Shown here one piece after another: positions 44,726-55,730 of a stretch of 64,000 bases of DNA. How positions within the stretch are numbered: position 1 is the stretch's first letter; each line of letters begins with the position of its first letter. The position numbers and the translations under genes were made by a program. Below the pieces are notes generated by a model. That model saw only the letters and a list, made by a program, of their open reading frames with translations, did no database searches and was not told the origin of the DNA. This DNA comes from Calonectria ilicicola (Eukaryota; Ascomycota; Sordariomycetes; Hypocreales; Nectriaceae), in the NCBI GenBank assembly GCA_020809705.1, contig CP085825.1:5704001-5768000 (forward strand), given 5' to 3'.

Positions 44726-47700
44726 ATGGCCCTTGACTTCCAAGACGGCTTCGTCGCCGCCGCCAACGGCGTCCAGAATCTCGACCTGGAGGAACCCATC
44801 TTCACCGTTGACAACGTACAGCTTCAATTTTCCATTGCGGCCGACTTTGTCGCAGCACAAGTCGCCAACAATGTCATCATTCTTGCCCTATCAAACGGAC
44901 GCATCCTCCGCATCGATTTAGAACGGCCCGAAGATATCGATGGTGAGTAGGGCTCAGGGCTTCCTGTGATGCCGGGACATGGCAAGGAGATGTTTATGGG
45001 TTTGTTTTTCTGTTGCTGACAATCGGGCTTAGATATTGACCTACCTAGAAAGCCATCAGAAGTTGGCGTGATCCGGCGCATGTTTCTCGATCCTACGGCG
45101 TCCCATCTCATCATTTGCACAGCCCTCGGCGAGAACTACTACCTCCACACGCAGTCGAAACAACCACGACAACTTGGACGATTGCGCGGCGTATCCATTG
45201 AGAGCGTGGCGTGGAACCCTTCGCTCCCAACTGCATCCACACGAGAGATTCTGATCGGCGCCTCCGATGGCAACATTTACGAGGCGTTTATCGAGACATC
45301 CAAGGAATTTTATAAGAAGGAGGTAAAACATTTGAAGAATCTCCACAAGTTACCCGATGGTCCCATTACTGGCCTTTGGGTGGATAACCTCCACGGCAAG
45401 AACGACCACCGAAGAGTCATGATCGGAACTCAAACTCGCATCTTCCATCTTACAGGCAAGATTGGCACTGGTCACGATGGAACAGGCTCGGTCTACAGTC
45501 GGCTATTCGAATCTGAGGAACCGGTTGCCCACGAGATACCGAGAGCATCCACAGGGACACAATCCAGCTTAGTAGTGTCACCGGACCCTCCAGAGACCAA
45601 TCCTTATGAAGATGATGCTCCAGAGCGCGCATATGCTTGGCTCAACTCCCAAGGAGTTTTTCATGGCAAACTCTTAAATTCACCCCTAGACAGAACACTT
45701 GGAACAGAAGTCTTTTCGGAATCCAAGTTACTGCCAAGGGCTCAAATTGTTGCAGGTGACTCCCGCAGGACCTCGTCGGAGATGATTGATGCCATTGCAC
45801 TCACCCAGTGGCATATCATTCATCTTGTTGGAAACCGTGTAATTACTACGAATCGACTCACAGGGAAGATGGTCTCCCAACACGACATTCTCAGTCAAGG
45901 TCAAAAGCCCCTGGGCTTCTCCGTCGATATCCAGAAGAATACCTTCTGGCTTTTTACTTCCCAGGAGATCTTTGAAATTGTGGTCCGCGATGAGGATCGT
46001 CATATCTGGGAGATAATGAAGGATATGCAGCAATTCGAGCCAGCTCTCCAGCATGCCCGCACACCCACGCAAAAGGAAACTGTGGCAGCCGCATATGGCG
46101 ACCACTTAGCCAGCAAGGGTCATTGGATAGAAGCTGCTACCATTTATGGTCGAAGCAACAAGCCTTTTGAAGATATTGCGTTAAGCATAATCGACAACAA
46201 CCAGCCGGATGCCCTACGCAAATTTCTCTTAACAAAGCTCGCCAACACCAAAAAGAATGCTGTTATGCAACGAATGATGGTGGCTGGCTGGCTCGTCGAG
46301 GTGTTTATGGCTAAGCTTAACTCTTTGGATGACACTATCATCACACAGGCCGAACTAACAGATGTCCTCGACTCGACCGAGTCACGGAAGTTATTGGATG
46401 CTGTCAGGAAAGAGTATCGAGACTTCGTTGACAAGTACAAACACGACCTCGACCGTAAGATGGTATACGATGTCATTAGCAGCCATGGCCGTGAAGGAGA
46501 GCTATTGTATTTTGCCAACGCCATTAGCGATTACAACTACGTATTGTCATACTGGGTTCAGCGCGAGAGATGGAACGAGGTGTTAAACGTGCTCAAGAAA
46601 CAAACAGATCCAGAAGTCTTCTACCGATATAGCAGTGTGCTCATGGCACATGTTGCTACAGATCTGGTAGAAATACTGATGCGGCACGCCGATCTCAAAC
46701 CCAGGAATCTCATACCTGCTTTGCTTGAGTACCATCGAACATTTACCAATGGACCGAACACCCAAAACCAAGCGCTACGATATCTCAACTACGCAGTTTA
46801 TCAACTCAACTCGACTGATGCCGCGGTCCACAACACCCTCGTATCGATTTATGCGTCACATTCATCCAAAGATGAGTCCGGTCTACTCTCGTATCTCCAA
46901 GCACAGGGAGACGAACCCAGGTATGACCCGGATTTTGCTCTGCGTTTGTGTATACAGCACCATCGCACTCTCTCTTGTGTTCATATCTACACAAGCATGG
47001 GACAATATCTCCAAGCTGTTGATTTAGCACTCTCGCATAATGAGGTTGAGTTGGCAGCCGTCATTGCTGATAGACCAATGTCAAACCCCCAATTGCGGAA
47101 ACGGCTCTGGCTCGCTGTGGCTCGAAAGGTCATATCTCAGTCAAACGGTATCAAGACAGCAATCGAGTTTCTCAAACGATGTGATTTGCTCAAGATTGAA
47201 GACCTAATCCCGTTCTTCCCTGATTTCGTCATTATTGACGATTTCAAGGAGGAGATATGTGCAGCCCTTGAAGATTACAGTCGCAACATTGATTCACTAA
47301 AGAAGGAGATGGACGAGTCATCACAGACCGCCACCAACATCAAGATTGATATTGCGGCGTTGGATCACCGCTATGCCATTGTTGAGCCGGGGGAAAAGTG
47401 TTATACCTGCGGGCTCCCGTTATTAAGTCGACAGTTCTTTGTATTTCCCTGTCAGCATTCGTTCCACTCCGATTGTCTCGGTCGCAAAGTCCTAGAGCAA
47501 GCCAGTGTTGGGAAATCGTCACGAATCAAGGAGCTTCAGATGCAGATACACAAAGGACTGGTCAGCGGGTCGCAACGAGAGGCTGTTGTCGCAGAACTGG
47601 ACGCTCTGGTGGCTTCTGCCTGGTAAGTTGACCATCTTGATCCCAGCCTTTTCCATAACTAATGAGTTTTTAGTATTCTTTGTAGCGACCTGGCGATCAA

Positions 47701-47758
47701 GAGGATTGATGAGCCCTTCATCACGAAAGACGATGATATTAATGAATGGGCACTGTAA
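44726..47758 (+). CDS. vps18: VPS18/PEP3, vacuolar sorting HOPS/CORVET subunit
   Basis: Three exons: 44726-44942, 45033-47622 and 47674-47758; 963 residues (yeast Pep3 is 918). VPS18 is a core subunit of the HOPS and CORVET tethering complexes that drive fusion at endosomes and the vacuole. The N-terminal half is a beta-propeller with the Pep3/Vps18 region (about 1-400; for example EILIGASDGNIYEAFIE). An alpha-solenoid with the clathrin-repeat segment follows (about 580-750). A C-terminal RING-like zinc domain has CYTCGLPLLS, then FVFPCQHSFHSDCLG, and a final Cys pair (ACILCSDLAIKR) that exists only if the last intron is removed. The protein ends INEWAL. It converges with VMA11, another vacuolar gene. 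Confidence 0.95.
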
Positions 47759-47936
47759 CAAGGCATGCGATTCATGGAAGCGAGCGAGCTGTGTACTTTC
47801 TACTTGGCGTGTCATGGCAAAATTCTAGAACTGCAGCAGATACCCAATTCTTGTCATTCCATTCAATCTCAAGTCCAGCTCCTTGACACATTTGAGTAGC
47901 CGCTTCCCAACTTGGCGTCGCCCAAATCATCCCATA
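47759..47936. other. short convergent 3' region
   Basis: Only 178 bp separate the stop codons of VPS18 (+) and VMA11 (-), so their 3' UTRs must be very short or overlap as antisense transcripts. Confidence 0.6.
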
Positions 47937-48720
47937 CTAATAATTACCACACTGGGTCACGTCGAGGGTAGACCGAGTCAGCATAAGGATGGAAACAATA
48001 ACGCCATATAAGCCCAAAACTTCGGCAAAGATGAGAATGAGAACCATGCCCACATATAATCGCGGTTGTTGTGCGCTTGCTCGAACTGCAGGACACATGG
48101 CCCATTAACAACAGCTCTATCTTCCCATGGAAGTTGGAAGGGGCCATATACATACCTCCAGCGTCACCAACGATGCCAATTGCAAAACCTGCAGCCATTC
48201 CACACAGACCAACAGCAAGCCCGGCTCCAAGTTGGAGAAAACCAGTGTGGAGAGCCATCTTTTCATTGATATTGCCTGATATAATTACGCTAGCGACGAG
48301 GCCGTAGATGGAGAGAATCTGTGCCATAATAGAACAAAGCCTGCAGCGGGAAATATAAATCAGCCTTTTGCTTTTCCAAGTCTTTTTTTTTCTGGATACT
48401 TCATACGTATTTTGCATTAGCATCTCTGGTCGGAGAATGCCGGAAGAGAATATGGCACCAGCGGATTTGGCAGTGCCGTAAGAAGCGCCAATAGTCGTAA
48501 AGACGATGGAACACGCGCAGCCGAGAGCACCAAAGAAGGACTGAAGAGTCACTGGTTAGAGACGCGTCAAATTATGGGAGAAAGGGCGGAAAAGAGGACA
48601 TACAGCGTACACCGGACTGGTGAAGCACACGACATGTTAGCTATTCGTGCTTTCATGGTCTGGTTGTTGATCGGGATGCTCTTACCAGCGGTCCATATTG
48701 GCGAGGAGTACGGGATCCAT
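47937..48720 (-). CDS. vma11: V-ATPase proteolipid subunit c' (VMA11)
   Basis: Five exons: 48686-48720, 48604-48616, 48407-48540, 48156-48340 and 47937-48085; 171 residues. It is part of the rotating proteolipid ring of the vacuolar H+-ATPase V0 sector, which pumps protons into the vacuole. Four membrane helices are visible, beginning [21 protein letters not shown] and ending [17 protein letters not shown]; Glu144 in the last helix is the proton-carrying residue. The [18 protein letters not shown] loop resembles fungal c' more than c or c''. Exon 2 is only 13 nt and encodes most of CPVYA, needed for the usual PVYAxFFG start. Reading through the introns gives false extensions in two places. 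The c' rather than c call rests on remembered fungal sequences. Confidence 0.88.
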
Positions 48721-50551
48721 ATTGCTTTCGATTGTATAGATATATCTATCAGCAGTACAGTGTAAATGAGATGGGGGGTCGACTATTTTGGCTCGCAGGA
48801 TTGGATCTCAAACAAGCATAAATTTTTAACTATGGGTGGCATACAGCGGATGAGGCATCTTTATAATGGCGATTTTCAATCAACAATATTTTCCATGCAT
48901 GATTACAACCCAACAGTTCAGCCCTAGGCAGCCTCCAAACTGATGGTTCAGGGCCAAGGCAGTGCTGATGGCTGCCGGGCCGTGATTGTTATTCGTGAAT
49001 GAGGTTATAGGCAGAAGAATATTCGAGCTCCTGATTGGACGGAGCGACAGGCGTGGCTTCTAAGCTGGAATTGGGGGGGGAGGGTTGAGAGATTTGGGGA
49101 ACCAAATATAACTTTACGTCAGCACAAATGAGCTATGGATCAAATTGCAAGTTTTATTTTGCCGTAGATTAGGACTTTTTTTTTTGTAGGTGTCATCAGC
49201 AAGGTCATGGTGATATGTGTCACTGAGGTACTTGGCCTACGGATTGACAAAAGTGACAAAGCATGAGTTTTATTGGCTACGTATAAGGTCTTCTTTTAAC
49301 GTGTGATTGCTTAGATAATATATCGCTTTGGTCGAGTTCGGACGTGGCGGACCGAGAAGCGATGACACTCGGTGCGGCTGAAGCAGGAGCCCTGTCTCGT
49401 ATCAGAATTTGAATCAGAATGGATGCCTCAAACCGAAGTATACGGATGCCTTGCCACCTTGGGAACCAGCCGCCGCATTTGAGACATGGTCAAAGTTAGC
49501 TCAGCTGGAGGCCTGAGTCCGGAAGCGCCGCTTTTCTGACATCATCAGCGGCCCATTATTCCAGACTATTCCCGTATTAGATCGGAACTCCAAGTGGGAT
49601 GAATTGTTGCAAGGAAAACGTCAGCGGCCAACGCGAGCGACTACGCATCTGCGATATTTGCGCACTATCCGAGCCCAACGCCATACGTCTGCCATGTGGC
49701 TTGGCAAGATGGAACGTCACTGGCCAGCGTCCTTGGATTAGCAACAATATAAGATGAAGCGTCCCAGAGCAAAAGTACAAAAAAAAAATAAAAAATCGCC
49801 CCGCAAGCTCTGAGCCACCGCTAACTACTGCTCCCAGCTTAACCGCCCCGCCCCCCTGGCCACCTCAAACCAACCAACCAACTGACCAAGAGGCCATTGC
49901 AGGGCCGCGCGTCCGGCACAACGCACCGGCAGCCAAAGAACTGCCACAGTGTGGGCCGCGCTGGAGACGCTCCCTGTGTCAAGTCTACATCCGGGGCGGC
50001 TAGCTGCGAGCCGTAGGCGGCTCTCTTTCGCCCATATTGTTGCCCAGGTGCTAGGGGAAACAGACGGGATAAAACCAGCTTGCAGGATGGCCATGGCTGA
50101 TGGAAACGCACGCATTGGTGCTTCTCCCTTCTGCCTTTTGTTATATTATATTCGGGTGCTTTACACAATCCCATTGTCTTACTCATTCGGCATCATCGGC
50201 TCACTAGCCTTTTGACATCTCGCTGCTACTCGTGAAGCGCCCACAAGGGACACCCACTCGGCCTTGGTGTGCCGAGGGCCTGCTGCCGTCCACGTCGCCC
50301 GGTGACGCACGCCAGAGCCTCGTCCTGGTGGAAAATCTGGAGCATTGAGTGCTTCGCCACAGTAGAAAGTAATATGATAAAAGGACACGCCCAAAAACGC
50401 AACCTACGAGATCCGAGAAGTGTACCTCTACCATCAGGCTGCTGTTGTTGTTATTGTTGTTGCAGGTCTGCACAAAAACACCACACCTCTTTTTGTGGAT
50501 AGATCGACTCGCGCGATTCAAGCATCAACCAAGCAACAAGAATAATACAAA
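48721..50551. other. 1.8-kb divergent promoter region
   Basis: Separates the VMA11 start from the aspartic protease start. It includes a short G run (49073-49083) and a TTG-rich stretch (50440-50463) in the probable leader of the protease. No gene is supported. Confidence 0.5.
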
Positions 50552-52038
50552 ATGAAGGCGGTACAGCTAGTTCTAGCTATCGCCGCGCTGACCATCTCGG
50601 CAACCGAGGCCATTGCCTTAAATCGAAGACAGGATGGAGCTCCACGAGTCGTGGGCTTCAACTTGAACCGGAACAAGATTCGGGACCCTGTTGCCCATGA
50701 TAGAAACCGACGGCAACGACGAAGCGGTTCCATTAATGTCGATGTTGACAACGAGGTTGGTTTTCTCTGAAGATTACCCAACCCTGACTGTTGTGCTGAG
50801 CAATATCCTAGCAAACCCTCTACTTTTTCAACGCCTCCCTGGGCACTCCAAAGCAAGATATCCGCTTCCATCTCGACACTGGCAGCAGTGATATGTGGGT
50901 CAACACTCCGAATTCAACACTATGTGACACGAAATCAAATGAATGCTCTGATTCGGGAACCTACTCTGCCAACGACTCATCCACCTATGAATATGTCGGT
51001 AGCTACTTTAACATCTCGTACACTGACGGATCTGGTGCCTCGGGAGATTACGCAACCGACACGTTCCGTGTGGATAACACAACCATTAAATCGCTGCAAT
51101 TCGGTATTGGATACGAAAGCTCATCCACTGATAGCATTCTGGGCATTGGATACCCATCCAATGAGGTTCAAGTAGGCCGAGCCGGCCTAAAAGCCTACGA
51201 CAACCTCCCTGCCAAGATGGTCGCCGATGGCTTGATTGCGTCAAATGCTTACAGCATATGGCTCAATGATCTTGACGCCTCTACTAGCTCTATTCTATTT
51301 GGAGGTGTCGACCAGGCACACTATGAGGGTGAGCTGGTCACGCTTCCAATCCAGAAAAGTGGTGGTGAATATTCCGAATTCTACATCACCTTGACGGGTC
51401 TCACGTTTGGCAACACCACCCTTAGCGATAACCTTGCCCTGGCTGTTCTGCTCGACACGGGTTCCTCGTTAACATATCTTCCCTCCAACTTCACGGACAC
51501 TATCTTCGATGATGTAGATGCCGTTTATGAGGAGGATGATGGTGTTGCATTTGTCTCTTGCTCCCTTGCGCAAGATACTCGAAACATTACCTTCAAATTC
51601 AGCGATCCGGCCGAAATTGTTGTCCCCGTCGGCGACCTTGTTATTGATGTGCTGGAAATCACTGGTCGACAGCTCTCATTCAATGATGGAACATCGGCCT
51701 GCATGTTTGGAATTGCCCCCACTACGGGAACCAATGTCCTCGGCGACTCGTTCCTCAGGAGCGCTTATGTCGTTTTCGACTTGGCGAACAACGAGATTTC
51801 AATCGCTCAAAGCAACACCAACACCACTTCATCGGATATTGTCGAGATCGGCACAGGAGAAAATTCGGTTCCTTCAGCTACAGCTGCATCAGATCCCGTA
51901 GCAGCCAAGTCAGGATTGCCCCAGAGCGGGTCTTCAACACAAGAATCGGGAGCCAACATGTTCAGCTCATCCAGTGCGGGCACTGTCATTGCCGGTATTT
52001 CAACTCTGCTGCTGGCGTTTGCGGTAAACCTTGCTTAA
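50552..52038 (+). CDS. yapsin-like GPI-anchored aspartic protease
   Basis: Two exons: 50552-50755 and 50812-52038 (intron GTTGGT...CCTAG); 476 residues. It is a pepsin-family (A1) protease, probably at the plasma membrane or wall, where yapsins process wall and surface proteins after basic residues. Signal peptide: about residues 1-21 (MKAVQLVLAIAALTISATEA). A short propeptide contains basic runs (NRRQD, NRRQRRSG) suited to Kex2-type cleavage. Two catalytic motifs are intact: HLDTGSSDMWV (Asp90) and VLLDTGSSLTYLP (Asp283), and the flap has Tyr in NISYTDGSGASG. A Ser/Thr-rich stem and a hydrophobic tail (AGTVIAGISTLLLAFAVNLA) indicate a GPI signal. Retaining the intron hits a stop, so the splice is required. 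Confidence 0.92.
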
Positions 52039-52774
52039 TGGGCATGCTTTGGCTCTAGGAGAGAATTCTGTTTTGAGCTGAACATGTGTTTATGGTCAGC
52101 ATAGCATTGCTCATAATGGGCATAACGTGGCGTTGGGCTTGTAGGATTAGTATCAGCGTTGCATTTCTGTATGAGATTTATGATCGGGCAAAGCATTTAG
52201 AGAAGTCCAATATACCTTTCACGAGATATTTCATTTACAAATCATCGATTTCTTGCTACAGTTGCAAATGTGAATTGAAGTAGTACGTTTCCGAAGCCAA
52301 CACAGCGTGTTAGCATGGTTGATCCAGCTACCCGCTCAAGATCGACCCTAGCTAGAGGAGCATGTTCAAGAAAAAGCAGCAAGATATGCTTTCCCGAAAA
52401 TCATCTTTGCCTGAAATGCACTAGTATGTCAATCTCGTGGCTTTCTTCGGCGGCCCAAGTCTATCTAAGTGGTCAACTAGACGTAGCTCACTCAGCCGAT
52501 TCGGCACCGATGGCCAATTATCCCCGATATAACCGATACTACTCAACGAAAGTATTTGGGCAAACAGTTGGTGATTCGGGGTTTTTTATAAACTCCTGAT
52601 CATCTATGAGTGGTCTCTTCATTTTCGTACATTGGCGTGACATTTTTTTATTGGCTGATGGTTGTGGGTGTATAAAATCACGTCGCTCTGCCAAGTTCAT
52701 CTTACACCACCATCAACACGCTTTCCATCAGATATCAATTTCAATACAGAATATTTCTCAAGAACAGAAAAAAA
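52039..52774. other. intergenic, 736 bp
   Basis: Contains the protease 3' UTR and the promoter of the PEBP-family gene; an A-rich tract (52766-52774) abuts the start codon. Nothing else is seen. Confidence 0.5.
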
Positions 52775-53535
52775 ATGACGGCGTACATTGAAGTTGGCCT
52801 CAGTTGGCTGTTCATGAACTACAGGGGTCGTGACAGCAAGGCCTTCTTCACCACACCAGCGTTTACCTCGCACCCCGAGCCAACATTGTCCGTCACCTCG
52901 CCCGACTGCGGCGCTGATGGTGCCACGCTGAGCAAAGAGTACATGCACGGCGGCGAGGGTCGCATTCCAGAGCTTCGATGGGAGATCTCGCCCGGTGTTA
53001 AGCAGTGGCTACTTGTGTTTGAGGATCCAGATGCACCACTGCCCACGCCAATCTGCCACGGGTGGGTTTTTTTTTTCTAACATCCGAGTGAGGTTTTGTT
53101 AGAGGACGACCATGCTAACTAGTTCATATCATAGGATCTATCTGGGTCTCCCGGCGGACAAGTTGAGCGTGGTAAACAACGACTTTAAGCCTGTGGACAC
53201 CACTTCAACAAAGATGGCAGGGGGGTTTTCATATGGGATGAGCCGTAACGGAATGGTCTACATCCCTCCGCGGCCGCTAATGAATCACGGCATTCACCGG
53301 TGTAAGTGAAATTAAGTCAAGTCTACGGCCCGGGGCTGCGATCCTAGTTTCTTTGGCTTTGGATAGTCTTACTAACTATGGGAAAGATTGGTTCGAGGTC
53401 ATTGGGCTGAGTGAGCCGCTGGATGACCAGTTTATAGCGTCCAAGCCATCGAGGGACGCTGTCGCTGCCAAGATCAATGGTCGAGTGGTTACTTGGGGGC
53501 GATGGATGGGTCAATGTGAGAGGAAATGGGAGTAA
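52775..53535 (+). CDS. PEBP-family (YbhB/YbcL-like) protein
   Basis: Three exons: 52775-53061, 53135-53301 and 53348-53535; 213 residues. It belongs to the phosphatidylethanolamine-binding protein family, small ligand-binding proteins whose fungal members are poorly characterised (yeast Tfs1 inhibits carboxypeptidase Y and a Ras-GAP). Visible features are TLSVTSPDCGADGATLSKEY, the ligand-site motif LLVFEDPDAPLP, the PICHG loop that spans the first splice junction, and the NHGIHR segment at the second. The third exon gives the end of the beta-core and the C-terminal helices (EPLDDQFIASKPSRDAVAAK). No signal peptide is evident, so it is probably cytosolic. The exon 2-3 junction (HR followed by FSLALD) is less certain than the first. 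Confidence 0.83.
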
Positions 53536-53696
53536 GCAAGCAAGGGGTCAGGAGGCATATGGCCAACAAGTGAAGAAATATTGTCCATGTTATTTATTTA
53601 CGTTGATTTTTGACTTACAGGTAGATACAAGGTAGTAGTAATATATATATAAGTTACAGGACTCCCACCATGAACTAATGGCAAATACCAGGCATC

Positions 53697-54645
53697 TTAT
53701 CGAATACGCCCGTAGCTCCAGATGTTGAGGCCGACCTTGACACCATCGTCAACAGGGAGCCCGGCATGCCACGTCTCATCGTAGCCGTGTCCGTCGTGGG
53801 AGAAGTTCTCCCAGTAGACTGCGTTTCCTGGCACGACCTTGAAGACGACGCCCCGCTCCTCGTCTTGCTCGTCCTGTGGCGTCTGGCCGTGCTCGTCCGT
53901 CTTCTGCGGCTTAGCATCGCACTCAATGTACTTGCACCACTCCTTCAGGGCCTCTTCACCCTTGGGGCGTGGGAGAAGGGGGAACTTGGTGCCCCCGCCG
54001 CGAACTTGGGCGCCGTCGACCCAGGCCATGATGCTACTCACACGGCCCCAGCCCCCGCGATTGGCGGTCCAGTCAAAGTGGTAGCCATAGTGGCCGCCAG
54101 ACACGTAGCGCTGTGTGCGCAGGCGTTCGATGAAGAGGTCCTCAGGCCAGCCCTGCAATGCGCGCGAGCGGCGCTCAATGCATCGCACAGCGTCGTCGCG
54201 AGGGACTATGGCAACTTCCGAGTCACGCACCGACCTGTCGCGGTGTGTCTCAGCGCCATCGTTTGTAATGGTCGACGGCTTGAAAAGCGGCCCGCTATAG
54301 GATATGAGTTAGCCCACCAGTCTTAGTTTTTTAAGGCGAGGCGAGTGCGCGCGAGACAGGTCCGGCGGCCTACCTAATGTCTAGCAAGTGCTTCCTCTCG
54401 CTCTCGCTTATGAAGCCCTCCAGGTACACGACCAGCGGATCGCGAGTCAAGATGCGGGCGGTGTAAGTATCCGGGGGGCAGCTCGGGGCCGCCGCACCGG
54501 GCCTGTCGATGGCGAGCAGCGACTCATTGAGGTGCGGCCGTGGCGCATGCTGCGGGCGGCGCGCGCGATCGGGGAACAGCACCTCGCTGATGGGGTTGGA
54601 GAAGACGACGAGGATGGCGATCAAGCCGATCAGATAGGAGATCAT
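53697..54645 (-). CDS. prolyl 4-hydroxylase-like 2OG-Fe(II) dioxygenase
   Basis: Two exons: 54374-54645 and 53697-54294; 289 residues. This is a P4H-alpha-type oxygenase using Fe(II), O2 and 2-oxoglutarate. The iron ligands are in YGYHFDW (His163, Asp165) and TWHAG (His267), and Lys277 in DGVKVGLNIW should hold 2-oxoglutarate. The N-terminal segment (residues 2-22, MISYLIGLIAILVVFSNPIS) is a membrane anchor or signal anchor, suggesting an ER or secretory-pathway location. Between the double-stranded helix strands lies a charged insert of about 25 residues (from ECDAKPQKTDEHGQ). Residues after LEGFISESERKHLLDI cross the intron into SGPLFKPSTI, as in the family. The substrate is unknown. It is convergent with the PEBP gene, with 161 bp between stops. 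Confidence 0.9.
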
Positions 54646-55730
54646 GGCGGTGGCGGCCAGCGAGCTGTGCGAGTTATGAGCAAAAAGATGCCCTCGAGTT
54701 TATGGGCGCACGAATGCGGAAAAGACGGAGAGGGAGTTGTCATGATGAGAGGAATAGTGGAGTCATGAACAGAGCTAGGGGGTGTGTGTTTCCATTTTCA
54801 GTTTGGGCCTGTAGTGCAGTCTGAGCTTCAATGGCCTGATTCATCGAACAATTGGGGTCCCGTTATGGAAGATTCGCTGCCTCGCCGTGTCTTGTCTTGT
54901 CTTGTCTTGTCTCTCATCAGTCATTGACGAATCCTTCTTTTTTTTTCCATTGTGGCGTCATGCCGCCTGACAATGTCTCAAGGGCACACACGCCACGCGT
55001 CATCGAGTGCATGGGTGTTCGCATACGAAAATGCAGGCAGATCCACAAATGTTTCTGCAACGGGCCTATATGCACAACCAATGTACTGGTCCGAGGGGGG
55101 ACATAATACATAAGCTGAATCTTGCAATCCCAACACGACACGAATAATCCAAAGCACTCATCCGAAATGTCTTTTTCATCAGTGCACTTCTCAAGGACCC
55201 AAATATTTCCAGACGCAGACAGCATTGTGCGCTTGCTGCAGCATAGGGTAGATGGTGTTGAGGGATGGGTACATCCAACGCATCGTCAACCAGCCGGCCA
55301 TAGTCATACGGTGTCAATTAATATTATTATTACTGGAGCTGATATTTAGCTGCGGGGGACTATTTTGTGAGTTTGATATGCAATCGCCAGGCACACAAGC
55401 AGATGAAGTTACATCGGCACGGCCAATCCAGACACATGATTCACAACAAGATGATTAGATGCAGCAAAAATACTACACCACAACTTAGTTGGAGGAAATG
55501 CAACACCCCAAAATGAACACACCACATGTTACCCATCACACACAATACACCTTCGATTCACCGCTAAAAATACAGTAGAGTTGTGTTTGCCCAACCCCAG
55601 CATCTATTGTACAACCCATTCGTCCGTTCTTATTTCATAGAACATTATTCTTCATTCGTACCCAAGCTTCAAAATTGCCAATAAATCCCTGCCGGTTCAT
55701 CCATTGAAACGCCTTGTGGCCCATTATTGT
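54646..55730. other. intergenic, 1.1 kb
   Basis: Contains the promoter of the leftward dioxygenase and the 3' UTR of the leftward transcription factor. A pentanucleotide repeat (four CTTGT copies, 54891-54912) lies about 245 nt upstream of the dioxygenase start. No gene is seen. Confidence 0.5.
54891..54912. repeat. CTTGT pentanucleotide microsatellite
   Basis: Four tandem copies of a 5-nt unit plus two bases, upstream of the dioxygenase start. Confidence 0.95.

Noticed and set aside
49494..49515. A-box-like TTAGCTCAGCTGGAG resembling a tRNA
   Set aside because: No B-box downstream within 100 nt and no cloverleaf can be drawn.
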